A DNA stretch of 43,943 bases from WTAW01 sp964406575 (GCA_964406575.1 CAYOSH010000033.1:1-43943), one strand, 5' to 3'; positions 26,917 through 35,230 are shown, numbered from the stretch's first letter. Translations and numbers: made by a program. Notes: a model not told the origin generated them from the sequence alone.

Positions 26917-27954
26917 TTAGAGAATTTGCATTTTCATCCAGCCTGAGGTGTTGAAAAAATTCGCGACCGCGCTGCCTGGGGGGACCAATTGGTCACAAGC
27001 AGTGCGAGTTTCGTCACCGAGTTCCATTTCCGCTACGGGGAGCAGTTCTTCCAAATGTTCAATCGTGCGTGGACCGATGAGTGGTGCCGTGACTCCCACT
27101 TGGTCCTTGCACCAAAGGATTGAGAGCTGTGCGGGTGATATACCGATGTTTTGTGCGATCTTTGCAAATTTAGTAGCCACCTCTATTCCCCTTGCCGTTA
27201 CGCGCTGTGCATAGAATCCACCCCGATAGGCCGCCCGAGAATCTTTGGGATATTTTTTGGCATCTTTATACCGACCCGCCAACACACCCATCGCCATAGG
27301 TGTCCAGGGAATAACCCCAATCCCGTGCCTTTGACACATGGGGATAAGCTCGTTCTCTATTCGCCGGTCCAATAGATTATAGGGAGACTGTTCGGAGATG
27401 TACCGCACATAACCCTTTAATTCGCTGACCATCAAAGCCTCCATTACTGCCCAGGCAGGATGTGTCGAACTCCCGGCATATCTTATTTTCCCCTGCCGAA
27501 CGAGGTCATCCAAAGCCCTCAACGTCTCATCAATCGCAATATCCGGCCAATGGCGATGGATCTGATAGAGGTCGATGTAGTCCGTTTGAAACCGTTTGAG
27601 AGAACCTTCGCAAGCCCTGATAATGTTTAAGTAGCTGTTTCCATGTTCATTGATTCCTGAGCGTGGGATAAATGTATCAAGGCTTAGTCCTGGACGGCTT
27701 TTGCCAAAATCGACCTTTGTTGCGAGAAGAACTTGATGACGCCTCTTATTGGCTTTGAGTGCACGGCCAATGATCCGCTCCCCTTCCCCTTCTGCATATA
27801 CATCACCCGTATCCAGGAAGTTGATTCCCGCATCAAGAGCTCTATTGAGCATTCGCCCACATTCTTCTTCTGGAGTGGGATCGGCAAAATTATCTGTACC
27901 GAAGCATAAACACGAAACTTTGACCCCCGTCCGGCCTAAATTTCTGTATTCCAT
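26917..27954 (-). CDS. Aldo/keto reductase
   Basis: A 345-aa NADPH-dependent TIM-barrel oxidoreductase reducing aldehydes or ketones. Counting from this ATG, the catalytic tetrad is D48 and Y53 in LDTGDVYAEG, K80 in LATKVDFG and H133 in YQIH. The protein begins with the usual EYRNLGRTGVKVS start of the family. An upstream TTG (27966) extends the frame by four codons, but GGAGG lies between the two, exactly where the ribosome site of the ATG should be. The longer-than-average loop at about 85-110 is typical of the YajO/Tas-like branch. The substrate is unknown. Confidence 0.9.
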   Translation of the reverse strand: MEYRNLGRTGVKVSCLCFGTDNFADPTPEEECGRMLNRALDAGINFLDTGDVYAEGEGERIIGRALKANKRRHQVLLATKVDFGKSRPGLSLDTFIPRSGINEHGNSYLNIIRACEGSLKRFQTDYIDLYQIHRHWPDIAIDETLRALDDLVRQGKIRYAGSSTHPAWAVMEALMVSELKGYVRYISEQSPYNLLDRRIENELIPMCQRHGIGVIPWTPMAMGVLAGRYKDAKKYPKDSRAAYRGGFYAQRVTARGIEVATKFAKIAQNIGISPAQLSILWCKDQVGVTAPLIGPRTIEHLEELLPVAEMELGDETRTACDQLVPPGSAVANFFNTSGWMKMQIL

Positions 27955-28053
27955 TTCATCCTCCAAAATTCGTTCTCCATTATATACACGATTTTAATTT
28001 TCTTCTAACAATTTTGCAGATTTGGGACATTTGCTAACCCTTTGAATCAAAAA

Positions 28054-28131
28054 AAATCACCCTCTCAATCACCTTAAAAGGCGATTTACTCACTCTCGAG
28101 AATCTATCAAAGTGAGTATCTGTGAGAGTAA
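28054..28131 (+). promoter_or_regulatory. Structured leader ahead of the PilZ gene
   Basis: AAATCACC (28054-28061) can pair with GGCGATTT (28080-28087), with one mismatch. TACTCACT (28087-28094) pairs perfectly with AGTGAGTA (28111-28118), while ACTCTC (28092-28097) can instead pair with GAGAGT (28124-28129). Alternative pairings just ahead of a start codon suggest either a terminator of the upstream region or a regulatory leader. No known riboswitch consensus was recognised. Confidence 0.35.
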
Positions 28132-28148
28132 TTTAGCTGGAGGTTTCT

Positions 28149-28517
28149 GTGGAGAACAAGCGCAAGGATAAACGCTTTCAAGAAAAAAATGAGGTTGTTA
28201 TACAGTTTACGCTGGAACACCATGAAGGAAACAATAGGGGGACTAAAGCATTAACACACGACATCTCTTTAGGGGGCGCAAGAATTCTAACTGCGCAGTC
28301 CTTTCCTGTTGATACTGTCATGAGGATTGAAATAAATCTATCGAAATCAAAGCAAACCATAAAAGTCGATGGGATCGTCAGATGGATTAAAGAATCTCCT
28401 GACAAGGATTCCTATGAACTCGGCGTCGAGTTTCTGCACAAAATCTCCAAATCCGTTTTATCCCTCATTCGACACCTCTATGGGGAGGACAGAGGCATTC
28501 CCTCCATCATATCTTAG
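28149..28517 (+). CDS. PilZ-domain protein
   Basis: A 122-aa single-domain PilZ protein, the c-di-GMP receptor family. The binding motifs are R5-x3-R9 (RKDKR) near the N-terminus and D38-x-S40-x2-G43 in DISLGGARI. Residues about 60-100 supply the remaining beta barrel and a C-terminal helix follows. Start is GTG with GGAGG ahead. As a stand-alone PilZ it probably acts by partner binding, for example on motility or exopolysaccharide export. Confidence 0.88.
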   Translation: MENKRKDKRFQEKNEVVIQFTLEHHEGNNRGTKALTHDISLGGARILTAQSFPVDTVMRIEINLSKSKQTIKVDGIVRWIKESPDKDSYELGVEFLHKISKSVLSLIRHLYGEDRGIPSIIS

Positions 28518-28728
28518 AGTATCCATTTTATACCCAAAAAGCTCTATCTAAGACAATATTTCACTGTAAAATCAAACATTACTTGTTTATTATTAATGAG
28601 ATAGTGTGGTCCGTCCCCAATTTCCAATTTCCATTTCCAATTTCTTTTCAATTTCTTTTCTATTATATTGAAGATTCAGCTCAAATTTGAGACACTTAGT
28701 TCAAATCGAATATTTCAAGGAGGGACAA

Positions 28729-29400
28729 ATGCAAAAGCCTATTCCCAAATCCTCTTTAGGAATGGTGGTTGTGCTCGGGTCTGTTTGGGGCCTTTCTGAG
28801 GCAGGCCTGGGCATGGGACTGCGGAGCTGTGCAGCTTTAGTCTCTGGTTCGATCATGACAGGTGTTGCGCTCTTTTTTATTGCTGCGGGTTGGATTATTT
28901 CCAGAAAAGTTGTTGCTGTGTTCCTTATGGTATTAATCGCAACATTCTTTAAAATGTTCGACGCGCTGCTCCTCTCTTTGCCCCTTAAACACGGGGCCAT
29001 CGGCAATCCCATTTTTGCCTTTGTCATGGAAACTATCGCTTTTGTTGTTATCATCTCAATACTCAAGGAAAAAATCACAAAAAAACCTGCAGGGCAAGCT
29101 CTTCTTGGGGGAATGGCCGCAGTTCTGGCCGTCAATCTATTTCCTCTGGTCAAATTCGCTACAGGAGTCCCGGCTTGTGTAGTCGCAGGGACCGGTTATC
29201 CCCTTTCGCTCTATTACATCCATTTTGCGGTGTTGGCATCTTCAGTGACTGTTCCCTTAGGATTCTGGGTGGGAGCAAAAATCCAAGCCTTTGAAACTCG
29301 AGTGATAAACGTCCATTCCATGAGAAAATGGGACTCCATCCTCTCCCCCGTTGCTCTAATCCTCTGCTTGGTTATCATCACACTTTTGCGGCTGACCTAG
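28729..29400 (+). CDS. Polytopic membrane protein upstream of the molybdenum hydroxylase
   Basis: A 223-aa protein with about six hydrophobic helices, beginning with GMVVVLGSVWGLSEAGLG. ATG 28729 is chosen because AAGGAGGG lies 6 bases ahead. No conserved heme-binding histidine pair or cofactor motif is obvious and I do not recognise the family. It ends 38 bases before the Fe-S subunit gene on the same strand, so it is likely co-transcribed. It may anchor the enzyme, carry substrate or molybdate, or link it to the quinone pool; all three are inference. Confidence 0.75.
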   Translation: MQKPIPKSSLGMVVVLGSVWGLSEAGLGMGLRSCAALVSGSIMTGVALFFIAAGWIISRKVVAVFLMVLIATFFKMFDALLLSLPLKHGAIGNPIFAFVMETIAFVVIISILKEKITKKPAGQALLGGMAAVLAVNLFPLVKFATGVPACVVAGTGYPLSLYYIHFAVLASSVTVPLGFWVGAKIQAFETRVINVHSMRKWDSILSPVALILCLVIITLLRLT

Positions 29401-29438
29401 CCATCTTATTCTTTTCCATCACGAGAGAGGAGGAAAGC

Positions 29439-29921
29439 ATGAAAAATACAATCAGGTTTAAACTTAACGGACAAGAGAAAAGTCTGACCTTAGATCGGGA
29501 ACGGAAGCTCCTGTGGGTTTTGCGCACGGATTTTAATCTGACAGGAGCAAAATATGGTTGTGGAGAGGGCTTTTGCGGGGCCTGTACTGTACTGGTCAAC
29601 AACCAAGCTGTGCGGTCTTGTCAATATCTTGCCGAAGATATCGACGGAAAGGAAGTCCTTACCATAGAGGGCTTGTCGAAGAATGGCAGACTCCATTCCC
29701 TACAGGAAGCCTTTATCAAACACGACGCCCTTCAGTGCGGTTTCTGTACGCCGGGTATGATACTCAGTGCCTACAGCCTGCTCCTGAAAAATCCCGATCC
29801 CGACACAAAAGATATCATTGATGGGATGGAAGAGAATCTTTGCCGCTGTGGAGCTCATACACGAATTGTTCAAGCCATCCAGAGCGCAGCTAAAGAGGCG
29901 AAGGGAGGTTCTCTGCGATGA
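29439..29921 (+). CDS. Molybdenum hydroxylase [2Fe-2S] subunit
   Basis: A 160-aa small subunit of the xanthine oxidase family. The plant-ferredoxin-type cluster is bound by C41, C46, C49 and C61 (CGEGFCGAC). The second cluster, in the helical domain, is bound by C100, C103, C135 and C137 (CGFC ... CRC). It passes electrons from the molybdenum centre. The strong GGAGG site ahead of ATG 29439 sets the start; the longer frame from 29328 is rejected. The stop overlaps the next start as ATGA. It has no signal peptide and would be exported bound to the Tat-carrying partner. Confidence 0.95.
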   Translation: MKNTIRFKLNGQEKSLTLDRERKLLWVLRTDFNLTGAKYGCGEGFCGACTVLVNNQAVRSCQYLAEDIDGKEVLTIEGLSKNGRLHSLQEAFIKHDALQCGFCTPGMILSAYSLLLKNPDPDTKDIIDGMEENLCRCGAHTRIVQAIQSAAKEAKGGSLR

Positions 29922-32089
29922 AAAAATACGGCTCCTGGGATAATAACTTCAGCGATTTTTATGAGAAGGATCTTTCTGATAGCAGTCCAGGTATGCCCCT
30001 AAAGCGGCGCGAGTTTCTAAAATTGATGGGAGGGGGAATCATCATCCTCTTCACTGCGGGAGATCCTTTTATTCTTGAAGCACAACGCCGGAATCGCCCG
30101 CCTCTTCCTGACGATCTTAATGCTTTCCTCCGGATCGGTGAGGATGGCAGCGTAAGTTGCTTCACGGGTAAGATCGAAATGGGTCAGGGAGTGATCACTT
30201 CTCTAGCGCAGATGCTGGCTGATGAACTCGATGTGTCTCTCGATTCTGTGGACATGGTGATGGGAGACACGGACCTCTGTCCCTGGGATATGGGAACATT
30301 TGGCTCTATGACTACCCGTTTTTTTGGACCTCCCCTGCGAGATGCAGCAGCCGAAGCCAAGGCGATCCTCAAAGAACTGGCTGCAGAACATTTAAAGTCC
30401 CCCTTAATCCAATTGTCGACCAAGGACGGGATTGTGTTCGATACAAATCAACCTCAGAAAAAAGTCACCTACGGCGAGCTGACACAAGGGAAAAAAATCG
30501 CCAGACGTTTAAAGCAGAAAGCTGTCTTGGAAACGCCAGCGGACTTCACTGTTGTTGGCAGACCTGAGCTACGACGGGACGCCGTCGAAAAAGTTACAGG
30601 AAAGGCAAAATTTTCGGGTGATATCCGCGAGCCCGGTATGCTTTATGCCAGACTCTTAAGACCCCCCGCCCATGGGGCGAGCATGATCAGTGTAGATACC
30701 TCCGGAGCGAAAAAGGTCAAAGGATCACAGGTTATCGAAAACGAAGATCTCATCGCTGTGCTCCATGAAGACCCGGAGATGGCCGAACTTGCCCTTAAAG
30801 AGGTCAAGGCCCAGTTTAAAAAAGAGGAAGCCAACGTGGATGATAAGACGATCTTTGACCACCTGCTCAAAGTTGCCCCAGAGGGAGAGGTTATCGCCCA
30901 GGGTGGCGAAATTTCGACAGGAGAAAAACTGGCGACACAAACGACAAATGCGACTTATTTAGATGGTTACAAAGCGCATGCCCCAGTCGAAACCCACACA
31001 GCAGTAGCTAAAATGAATGGCGACAGGATGACCATTTGGGCATCCACACAAAATCCCTTCCCTCTGAAGGACGAAGCTGCAGAAGTTTTGGGTCTACCCC
31101 CTGCTAAAATAAGAGTTGTTCCGCCCTTTGTCGGCGGCGGATTCGGAGGCAAAACCAATAATCGACAGGTTATAGAAGCGGCAAAGCTGGCCAAAATTAC
31201 AGGTAAACCAGTTCAGGTCACCTGGACGCGAGCAGAAGAGTTTTTCTATGACACATTCCGTCCGGCAGCTGTAGTTAAGATCAACGCAGGTTTGTCGGAT
31301 ACTGGTCAAATCGTATTCTGGAATTATGGCGTGTACTTTGCCGGAACACGCGGCTCTGAGCACTTCTATGATATCCCTCACCATCGCACAGTCGGCTACA
31401 ATACGAGCTGGCGAGGGGCCCCGGGGGCCCACCCTTTTGGCACCGGAGCGTGGCGTGCCCCGGGTAACAACACCAATACCTTTGCCAGAGAATCGCACAT
31501 TGAAACTTTAGCGCAGAAAGCTGGGATGGATGCTCTCGAATTCCGTCTGAAGAATATGAAGGATGAAAGAATGCGTCGAGTCCTGCGGGCAGTCGCGAAA
31601 CAATTTGGATGGACTCCGGCCAAATCTCCCAGCGGTCGTGGATTCGGTATTGCGTGCGGTATCGATGCAGGGACGTATGTGGCGCATATGGCAGAAGTAG
31701 AGGTGGATAAAAACAGCGGAGAAGTGCAGGTCAAGCGAGTGGCCTGTGCTCAGGACATGGGGCTCTCCATCAATCCTGAAGGCGCCAAAATACAGATGGA
31801 GGGCTGTATCACGATGGGATTGGGATACGCCTTAAAGGAAGATATCCATTTCAAGGGCGGAGAGATTTTTGACTTGAATTTCGACACATATGAAATCCCG
31901 AGATTTTCCTGGCTCCCCAAGATAGAGACGGTTTTGATCGAAAACAAAAACGCAGCACCTCAGGGGGGCGGCGAACCTGCCATCATATGTATGGGTGCAG
32001 TGGTCGCTAACGCGATCTTTGACGCCTGTGGAGCCCGAATCCTCCAGCAGCCGATGATTCCTGAACGCGTGCTGGAAGCGATGCCATAA
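29918..32089 (+). CDS. Tat-exported molybdenum hydroxylase large subunit (IorB/xanthine dehydrogenase type)
   Basis: A 723-aa molybdopterin-binding subunit. A Tat motif KRREFLK with R30-R31 is followed by a hydrophobic stretch, so the enzyme acts in the periplasm. Cofactor-binding signatures are KIEMGQGV, FVGGGFGGK, GAWRAPG and near the end GGGEPAI, with the expected catalytic glutamate E686. The arrangement of small Fe-S subunit plus large subunit without a FAD subunit is that of isoquinoline 1-oxidoreductase and related aldehyde dehydrogenases. The physiological substrate, an N-heterocycle or aldehyde, cannot be read. A 26-residue extension precedes the Tat region. Confidence 0.92.
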   Translation: MKKYGSWDNNFSDFYEKDLSDSSPGMPLKRREFLKLMGGGIIILFTAGDPFILEAQRRNRPPLPDDLNAFLRIGEDGSVSCFTGKIEMGQGVITSLAQMLADELDVSLDSVDMVMGDTDLCPWDMGTFGSMTTRFFGPPLRDAAAEAKAILKELAAEHLKSPLIQLSTKDGIVFDTNQPQKKVTYGELTQGKKIARRLKQKAVLETPADFTVVGRPELRRDAVEKVTGKAKFSGDIREPGMLYARLLRPPAHGASMISVDTSGAKKVKGSQVIENEDLIAVLHEDPEMAELALKEVKAQFKKEEANVDDKTIFDHLLKVAPEGEVIAQGGEISTGEKLATQTTNATYLDGYKAHAPVETHTAVAKMNGDRMTIWASTQNPFPLKDEAAEVLGLPPAKIRVVPPFVGGGFGGKTNNRQVIEAAKLAKITGKPVQVTWTRAEEFFYDTFRPAAVVKINAGLSDTGQIVFWNYGVYFAGTRGSEHFYDIPHHRTVGYNTSWRGAPGAHPFGTGAWRAPGNNTNTFARESHIETLAQKAGMDALEFRLKNMKDERMRRVLRAVAKQFGWTPAKSPSGRGFGIACGIDAGTYVAHMAEVEVDKNSGEVQVKRVACAQDMGLSINPEGAKIQMEGCITMGLGYALKEDIHFKGGEIFDLNFDTYEIPRFSWLPKIETVLIENKNAAPQGGGEPAIICMGAVVANAIFDACGARILQQPMIPERVLEAMP

Positions 32090-32242
32090 GCATTCTTCTC
32101 TTGATTGGCATTTTAGGGAACCGATAGGAAGAGAATTCTGGCTGGACGACGGTCGTGGAGTGTGATAATTTATCCTTACTTTTTGCACTTTATTTATACA
32201 TGAGCACTGAAAAATACATAAAAATTGTGAGGAGGGAAGACG

Positions 32243-33139
32243 TTGACAGCACGGATCATCGATGGTGAGGCTGTCGCCTCAAAAATCAGAGAACAGGTCA
32301 AAACAGATGTCGAACAAATGGTGAAGAGCCACGGTTTTCCTCCAGGATTGGCGACCGTCCTGGTTGGAGACAATCCCGCATCCCAGCAGTATGTGCGTAT
32401 GAAACAGAACCGCTGCAAAAAGGTCGGGATCGCTTCATTCGGACATAATCTACCCGCGGACACCGGCCAGGAGGAAGTCGAAAATCTGGTCCGTGAGCTC
32501 GGGGAAAATCCCAAGGTTCACGGCATCCTAGTGCAACTCCCCCTCCCTGGCCATCTCGATGAAGAGGCGGTACTCAACGCCATCCCCCTGTATAAAGATA
32601 TCGATGGGTTTCATCCCGTAAATATCGGACGATTAGCCATGAAGGGCCGGAAGCCACTTTTTATTCCTTGCACACCCGCAGGAGTGATTCGATTGCTGGA
32701 AGAAGTCGGTGCACAATTTGAAGGAGCGGAAGCCGTAGTATTGGGCCGGAGCAATATCGTGGGAATGCCAGTGGCCATGCTACTCATTCACCGCAACGCC
32801 ACTGTTACTGTGTGTCACAGCCGGACAAAGGAGCTTCCAGAGGTCTGCCGACGAGCCGACATCCTGGTGACCGCGGTCGGACGGCCGCAGATGGTCAAAG
32901 CCGACTGGATCAAATCCGGGGCCTATGTGATCGACGTCGGCAGCAATAGAATAGATGACCCCGAATCGGAGAAAGGCTACCGTTGGGTGGGAGATGTGGA
33001 CTTCGATGCGGCCAAAGAAGTGGCGGGCGCCATCACTCCTTCCCCCGGAGGCGTCGGACCCATGACCATCGCCGGATTACTTCAAAACACACTACATGCG
33101 GCTAAACTAGCCATCGAGCGGGGCGCTACTCCGCTTTAA
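32243..33139 (+). CDS. folD: FolD, methylene-tetrahydrofolate dehydrogenase/cyclohydrolase
   Basis: A 298-aa bifunctional cytosolic enzyme of one-carbon metabolism, converting 5,10-methylene-THF to 10-formyl-THF. Catalytic residues are Y50 and K54 in YVRMKQ, and Q98 in VQLPLPG. The NADP-binding part has VVLGRSNIVGMP, and PGGVGPMT is the C-terminal signature. Start is TTG at 32243 with GGAGGG ahead; no better start exists. It is a single gene, not obviously linked to its neighbours. Confidence 0.97.
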   Translation: MTARIIDGEAVASKIREQVKTDVEQMVKSHGFPPGLATVLVGDNPASQQYVRMKQNRCKKVGIASFGHNLPADTGQEEVENLVRELGENPKVHGILVQLPLPGHLDEEAVLNAIPLYKDIDGFHPVNIGRLAMKGRKPLFIPCTPAGVIRLLEEVGAQFEGAEAVVLGRSNIVGMPVAMLLIHRNATVTVCHSRTKELPEVCRRADILVTAVGRPQMVKADWIKSGAYVIDVGSNRIDDPESEKGYRWVGDVDFDAAKEVAGAITPSPGGVGPMTIAGLLQNTLHAAKLAIERGATPL

Positions 33140-33355
33140 GATGCATAAACAAACAAAAAGCTCTCCATTGCTCGCCAACTAAAGTTTCCCATTCAAACAC
33201 TTGATAAATGCAGGGAAAAAATTCAAAGGAATAACGAGAATTCTGAGATTCATACGGGCCTTCCTGACTTCTGTAATTCTTTATTCGGATATCTCTTCAA
33301 AATATATCGATAGAAGGGAATCTGATCTTTAAAAGGAAAGGGAACCGCACGGGTC

Positions 33356-33796
33356 TTAATTCTTTTTCCTGGAATTTTTCTTTTGCGCAAGTTCAACAAG
33401 ATCCTGGAGAGTTGTCCTGGTAAAATAATCCTTGAGAAGGTCAGTCGCTTTTTTCCAGACCTCATACGTTGCACAACTCGGTGTTCGGTCGCAATATTCC
33501 AGATCATCGACACAATCCACAAGAGCGATAGGACCTTCCAAGGCTTCGATAATCTCGATCAATTGGATCTTGGATGGAGGATGCGTCAGAATGTATCCCC
33601 CTCCTGCGCCGCGTATGCTTTTAACGAGTTTGCTGAGTTTCAGCGGAATGATAATCTGTTCTAAATACCGTATGGAGATCTCCTCTTCTTTGGCCACATT
33701 TTTTAGGATCACTGGCTCTTGGCCAACATCGTAATGCAGTGCCAGATTCAACATCAATCGCGTCCCATACCGGCCTTTTGTCGAAAGTTTTATCAT
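33356..33796 (-). CDS. Rrf2/IscR-family Fe-S transcription regulator
   Basis: A 146-aa winged-helix regulator. The N-terminus (KLSTKGRYGTRLML) and SIRGAGGGYIL wing are family hallmarks. Cysteines C95, C102 and C108, with spacing of six and five residues between them, match the [2Fe-2S] ligands of IscR/NsrR. No isc or suf genes follow, so the target is unknown; it may sense iron-sulfur status, nitric oxide or redox. ATG 33796 with AAGGAG is preferred over the preceding TTG. It probably regulates itself (see the site at 33928-33955). Confidence 0.9.
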   Translation of the reverse strand: MIKLSTKGRYGTRLMLNLALHYDVGQEPVILKNVAKEEEISIRYLEQIIIPLKLSKLVKSIRGAGGGYILTHPPSKIQLIEIIEALEGPIALVDCVDDLEYCDRTPSCATYEVWKKATDLLKDYFTRTTLQDLVELAQKKNSRKKN

Positions 33797-33917
33797 CAAA
33801 AACTCCTTAAGTCATTCTTTGCGAAATACTTAAAAGTGAAACGATGTTATCAACTCTTGAGGAGAGCTAATAAAACCATAATTCCGCCAAACTCCATAGA
33901 ATTTGTAGTATATTTCA

Positions 33918-33947
33918 ATATTATGGATTAATTCCTCTTAATGTCAA
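33918..33947 (-). promoter_or_regulatory. Promoter of the Rrf2-type regulator gene
   Basis: Minus strand TTGACA (33947-33942), then 18 bases, then TAATAT (33923-33918). This puts transcription start near 33911, about 115 bases ahead of the regulator's start codon. Confidence 0.6.
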
Positions 33948-33955
33948 GGAATTAA
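33928..33955. promoter_or_regulatory. Inverted repeat over the regulator promoter, candidate operator
   Basis: TTAATTCC (33928-33935) and GGAATTAA (33948-33955) form a perfect 8-bp inverted repeat whose 12-base spacer contains the -35 box. Autoregulation by the Rrf2 protein is the simplest reading. It is not a terminator for the lipoprotein gene, because on the minus strand the T-run precedes the stem. Confidence 0.5.
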
Positions 33956-34005
33956 AAAAATCTGGAAAGGAGAAGATGTTATTCTATGAAACTTTTTTCT
34001 GAGAG

Positions 34006-34527
34006 TCATCGAGTTTTTGGAGCCAACAACTGAAGAGATTCCAATATGAGAATGACTCCTTTGTCGGCATTTCCTTTCTCGAACTCTTCTTTGACTTCTG
34101 ATATTTTCTCTTTCATCAAAGACGCAACTGAAGCGATCTCGCCGCTTTCAACGGATGGCTCGTCATTTTCAGACGGCTTGATGAGATCGAGAGCCTTGGA
34201 AACACATCCAAGGGCGTCGGGAATATTGCCTGATGCAAAATGCTCCTTCGCTGTGGAAACATCATCTGCGAAGCCTGCTGGCCATTGGTCATGCGGTTTC
34301 ACCAGAAGGACTGAGTCCAAAAGCAAACGGGCTCCATCGCCCACCTGGCCCTGCGCAAGATTTTCAACGGCTAAATCAAGGTTGGTCTTCACCTTCTGAG
34401 CGATTGCTGCAAATGCTTCACTCCCGCTTTGAGTCACCACATTCTCCTGTCCAGCTTTATCCTGATTCTTGCAGCAAAACAGGAAGAACAAAATCACTAA
34501 AATCGGCACCCACAGCCATTTTTTCAT
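34006..34527 (-). CDS. Predicted lipoprotein, 173 aa
   Basis: Begins MKKWLWVPIL with a hydrophobic signal ending at cysteines 18-19 (FLFCCKNQ), a relaxed lipobox. The mature part is helical and acidic, with repeated units around FEKGNADKGVILILESLQLL, resembling TPR-like helical hairpins. AGGAGG ahead of ATG 34527 sets the start over the longer frame. No family was recognised. It lies upstream of the Rrf2-type gene on the same strand, but the promoter between them suggests separate transcripts. Confidence 0.72.
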   Translation of the reverse strand: MKKWLWVPILVILFFLFCCKNQDKAGQENVVTQSGSEAFAAIAQKVKTNLDLAVENLAQGQVGDGARLLLDSVLLVKPHDQWPAGFADDVSTAKEHFASGNIPDALGCVSKALDLIKPSENDEPSVESGEIASVASLMKEKISEVKEEFEKGNADKGVILILESLQLLAPKTR

Positions 34528-34567
34528 TTCAAGCCTCCTATAGTCTATATTCAAATCTTTATTATGC

Positions 34568-34587
34568 GCATGCTTATTTCCGTGATA
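34568..34587. repeat. Solo copy of the MITE terminal repeat
   Basis: Matches 37396-37415, the left terminal repeat of the element at 37392-37561, at 19 of 20 bases. No facing partner is found before the assembly gap. Confidence 0.65.
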
Positions 34588-34611
34588 GCTTGAATGCTAC
34601 TTAGCGTTTTT

Positions 34612-34662
34612 GAATGATCAGATTGTGTAGTGGATAAACCGCAATCACCAATCTGATCATTC
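34612..34662. repeat. Perfect 14-bp inverted repeat inside repeat copy B
   Basis: GAATGATCAGATTG (34612-34625) faces CAATCTGATCATTC (34649-34662) with a 23-base loop. A perfect 14-bp stem in non-coding DNA is strong structure; the family relative at 26580 has it imperfectly. Confidence 0.85.
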
Positions 34663-34699
34663 GAGACATCTATCATCACAGTTTTGGGGATGCTTTCCT
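34615..34699. repeat. Dispersed repeat copy B (about 85 bp)
   Basis: Same orientation as copy A at 26580-26664. It includes most of the 14-bp inverted repeat and the conserved tail ending GGGGATGCTTTCCT. Confidence 0.8.
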
Positions 34700-34859
34700 C
34701 TCTATCACGAATACAGGTTCGCTGAAGATTTTATTCAATCAGCTCTCGTTGCACAATGGTGTTTTATCCTGTATTGGGCATTATGAATGTCGAAATTCTC
34801 TGCTTGTAGTGCTGCATAAAGGTACTCACCTTTTATGACATGAATACTCAATAGCACAG

Positions 34860-34942
34860 TTGAGTGATCAGATCGAATGATGGAAAAAACCGTGAGAAGG
34901 GCTGGACGGGCATAGTAGATTTCAGACAATCTGATCAATCAA
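34860..34942. repeat. Third, diverged inverted-repeat element of the same family
   Basis: TTGAGTGATCAGAT (34860-34873) faces ATCTGATCAATCAA (34929-34942) with one mismatch over 14 bases. The left half also resembles copy B beyond the arm (TGGA, AAACCG), so this appears to be a diverged copy. Confidence 0.6.
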
Positions 34943-34976
34943 AATGGCGTTAACGCGGATTTGGAAATGCTAACTG
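34922..34976. repeat. 55-base contig-end sequence, left copy
   Basis: Identical to 35077-35131. It ends exactly where the N run begins, as expected for two contig ends sharing an assembler k-mer of 55. Confidence 0.85.
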
Positions 34977-35076
34977 NNNNNNNNNNNNNNNNNNNNNNNN
35001 NNNNNNNNNNNNNNNNNNNNNNNNNNNNNNNNNNNNNNNNNNNNNNNNNNNNNNNNNNNNNNNNNNNNNNNNNNNN
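34977..35076. other. Assembly gap of 100 N
   Basis: Exactly 100 N, a conventional placeholder for a gap of unknown length. The real sequence is either absent (simple contig overlap) or a collapsed repeat. Confidence 0.98.
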
Positions 35077-35131
35077 TCAGACAATCTGATCAATCAAAAT
35101 GGCGTTAACGCGGATTTGGAAATGCTAACTG
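35077..35131. repeat. 55-base contig-end sequence, right copy
   Basis: Starts at the first base after the N run and repeats 34922-34976 without a difference. Confidence 0.85.
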
Positions 35132-35230
35132 GCAAGATGCATTTTTTGCTAATCAGTCCGTGCTTTATTATAATAACATGAGTTCGAATTTATGGTCCAT
35201 GTTGGAGGAGATACGTTCGCTCAAAAGCAT

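Noticed and set aside
28687..28728. Upstream start for the membrane protein next to the Mo enzyme
   Set aside because: AAGGAGGG lies inside this segment at the right distance from ATG 28729.
29328..29438. Upstream extension of the Fe-S subunit
   Set aside because: Overlaps the end of the membrane-protein gene; ATG 29439 has a strong ribosome site and begins at the usual ferredoxin-domain start.
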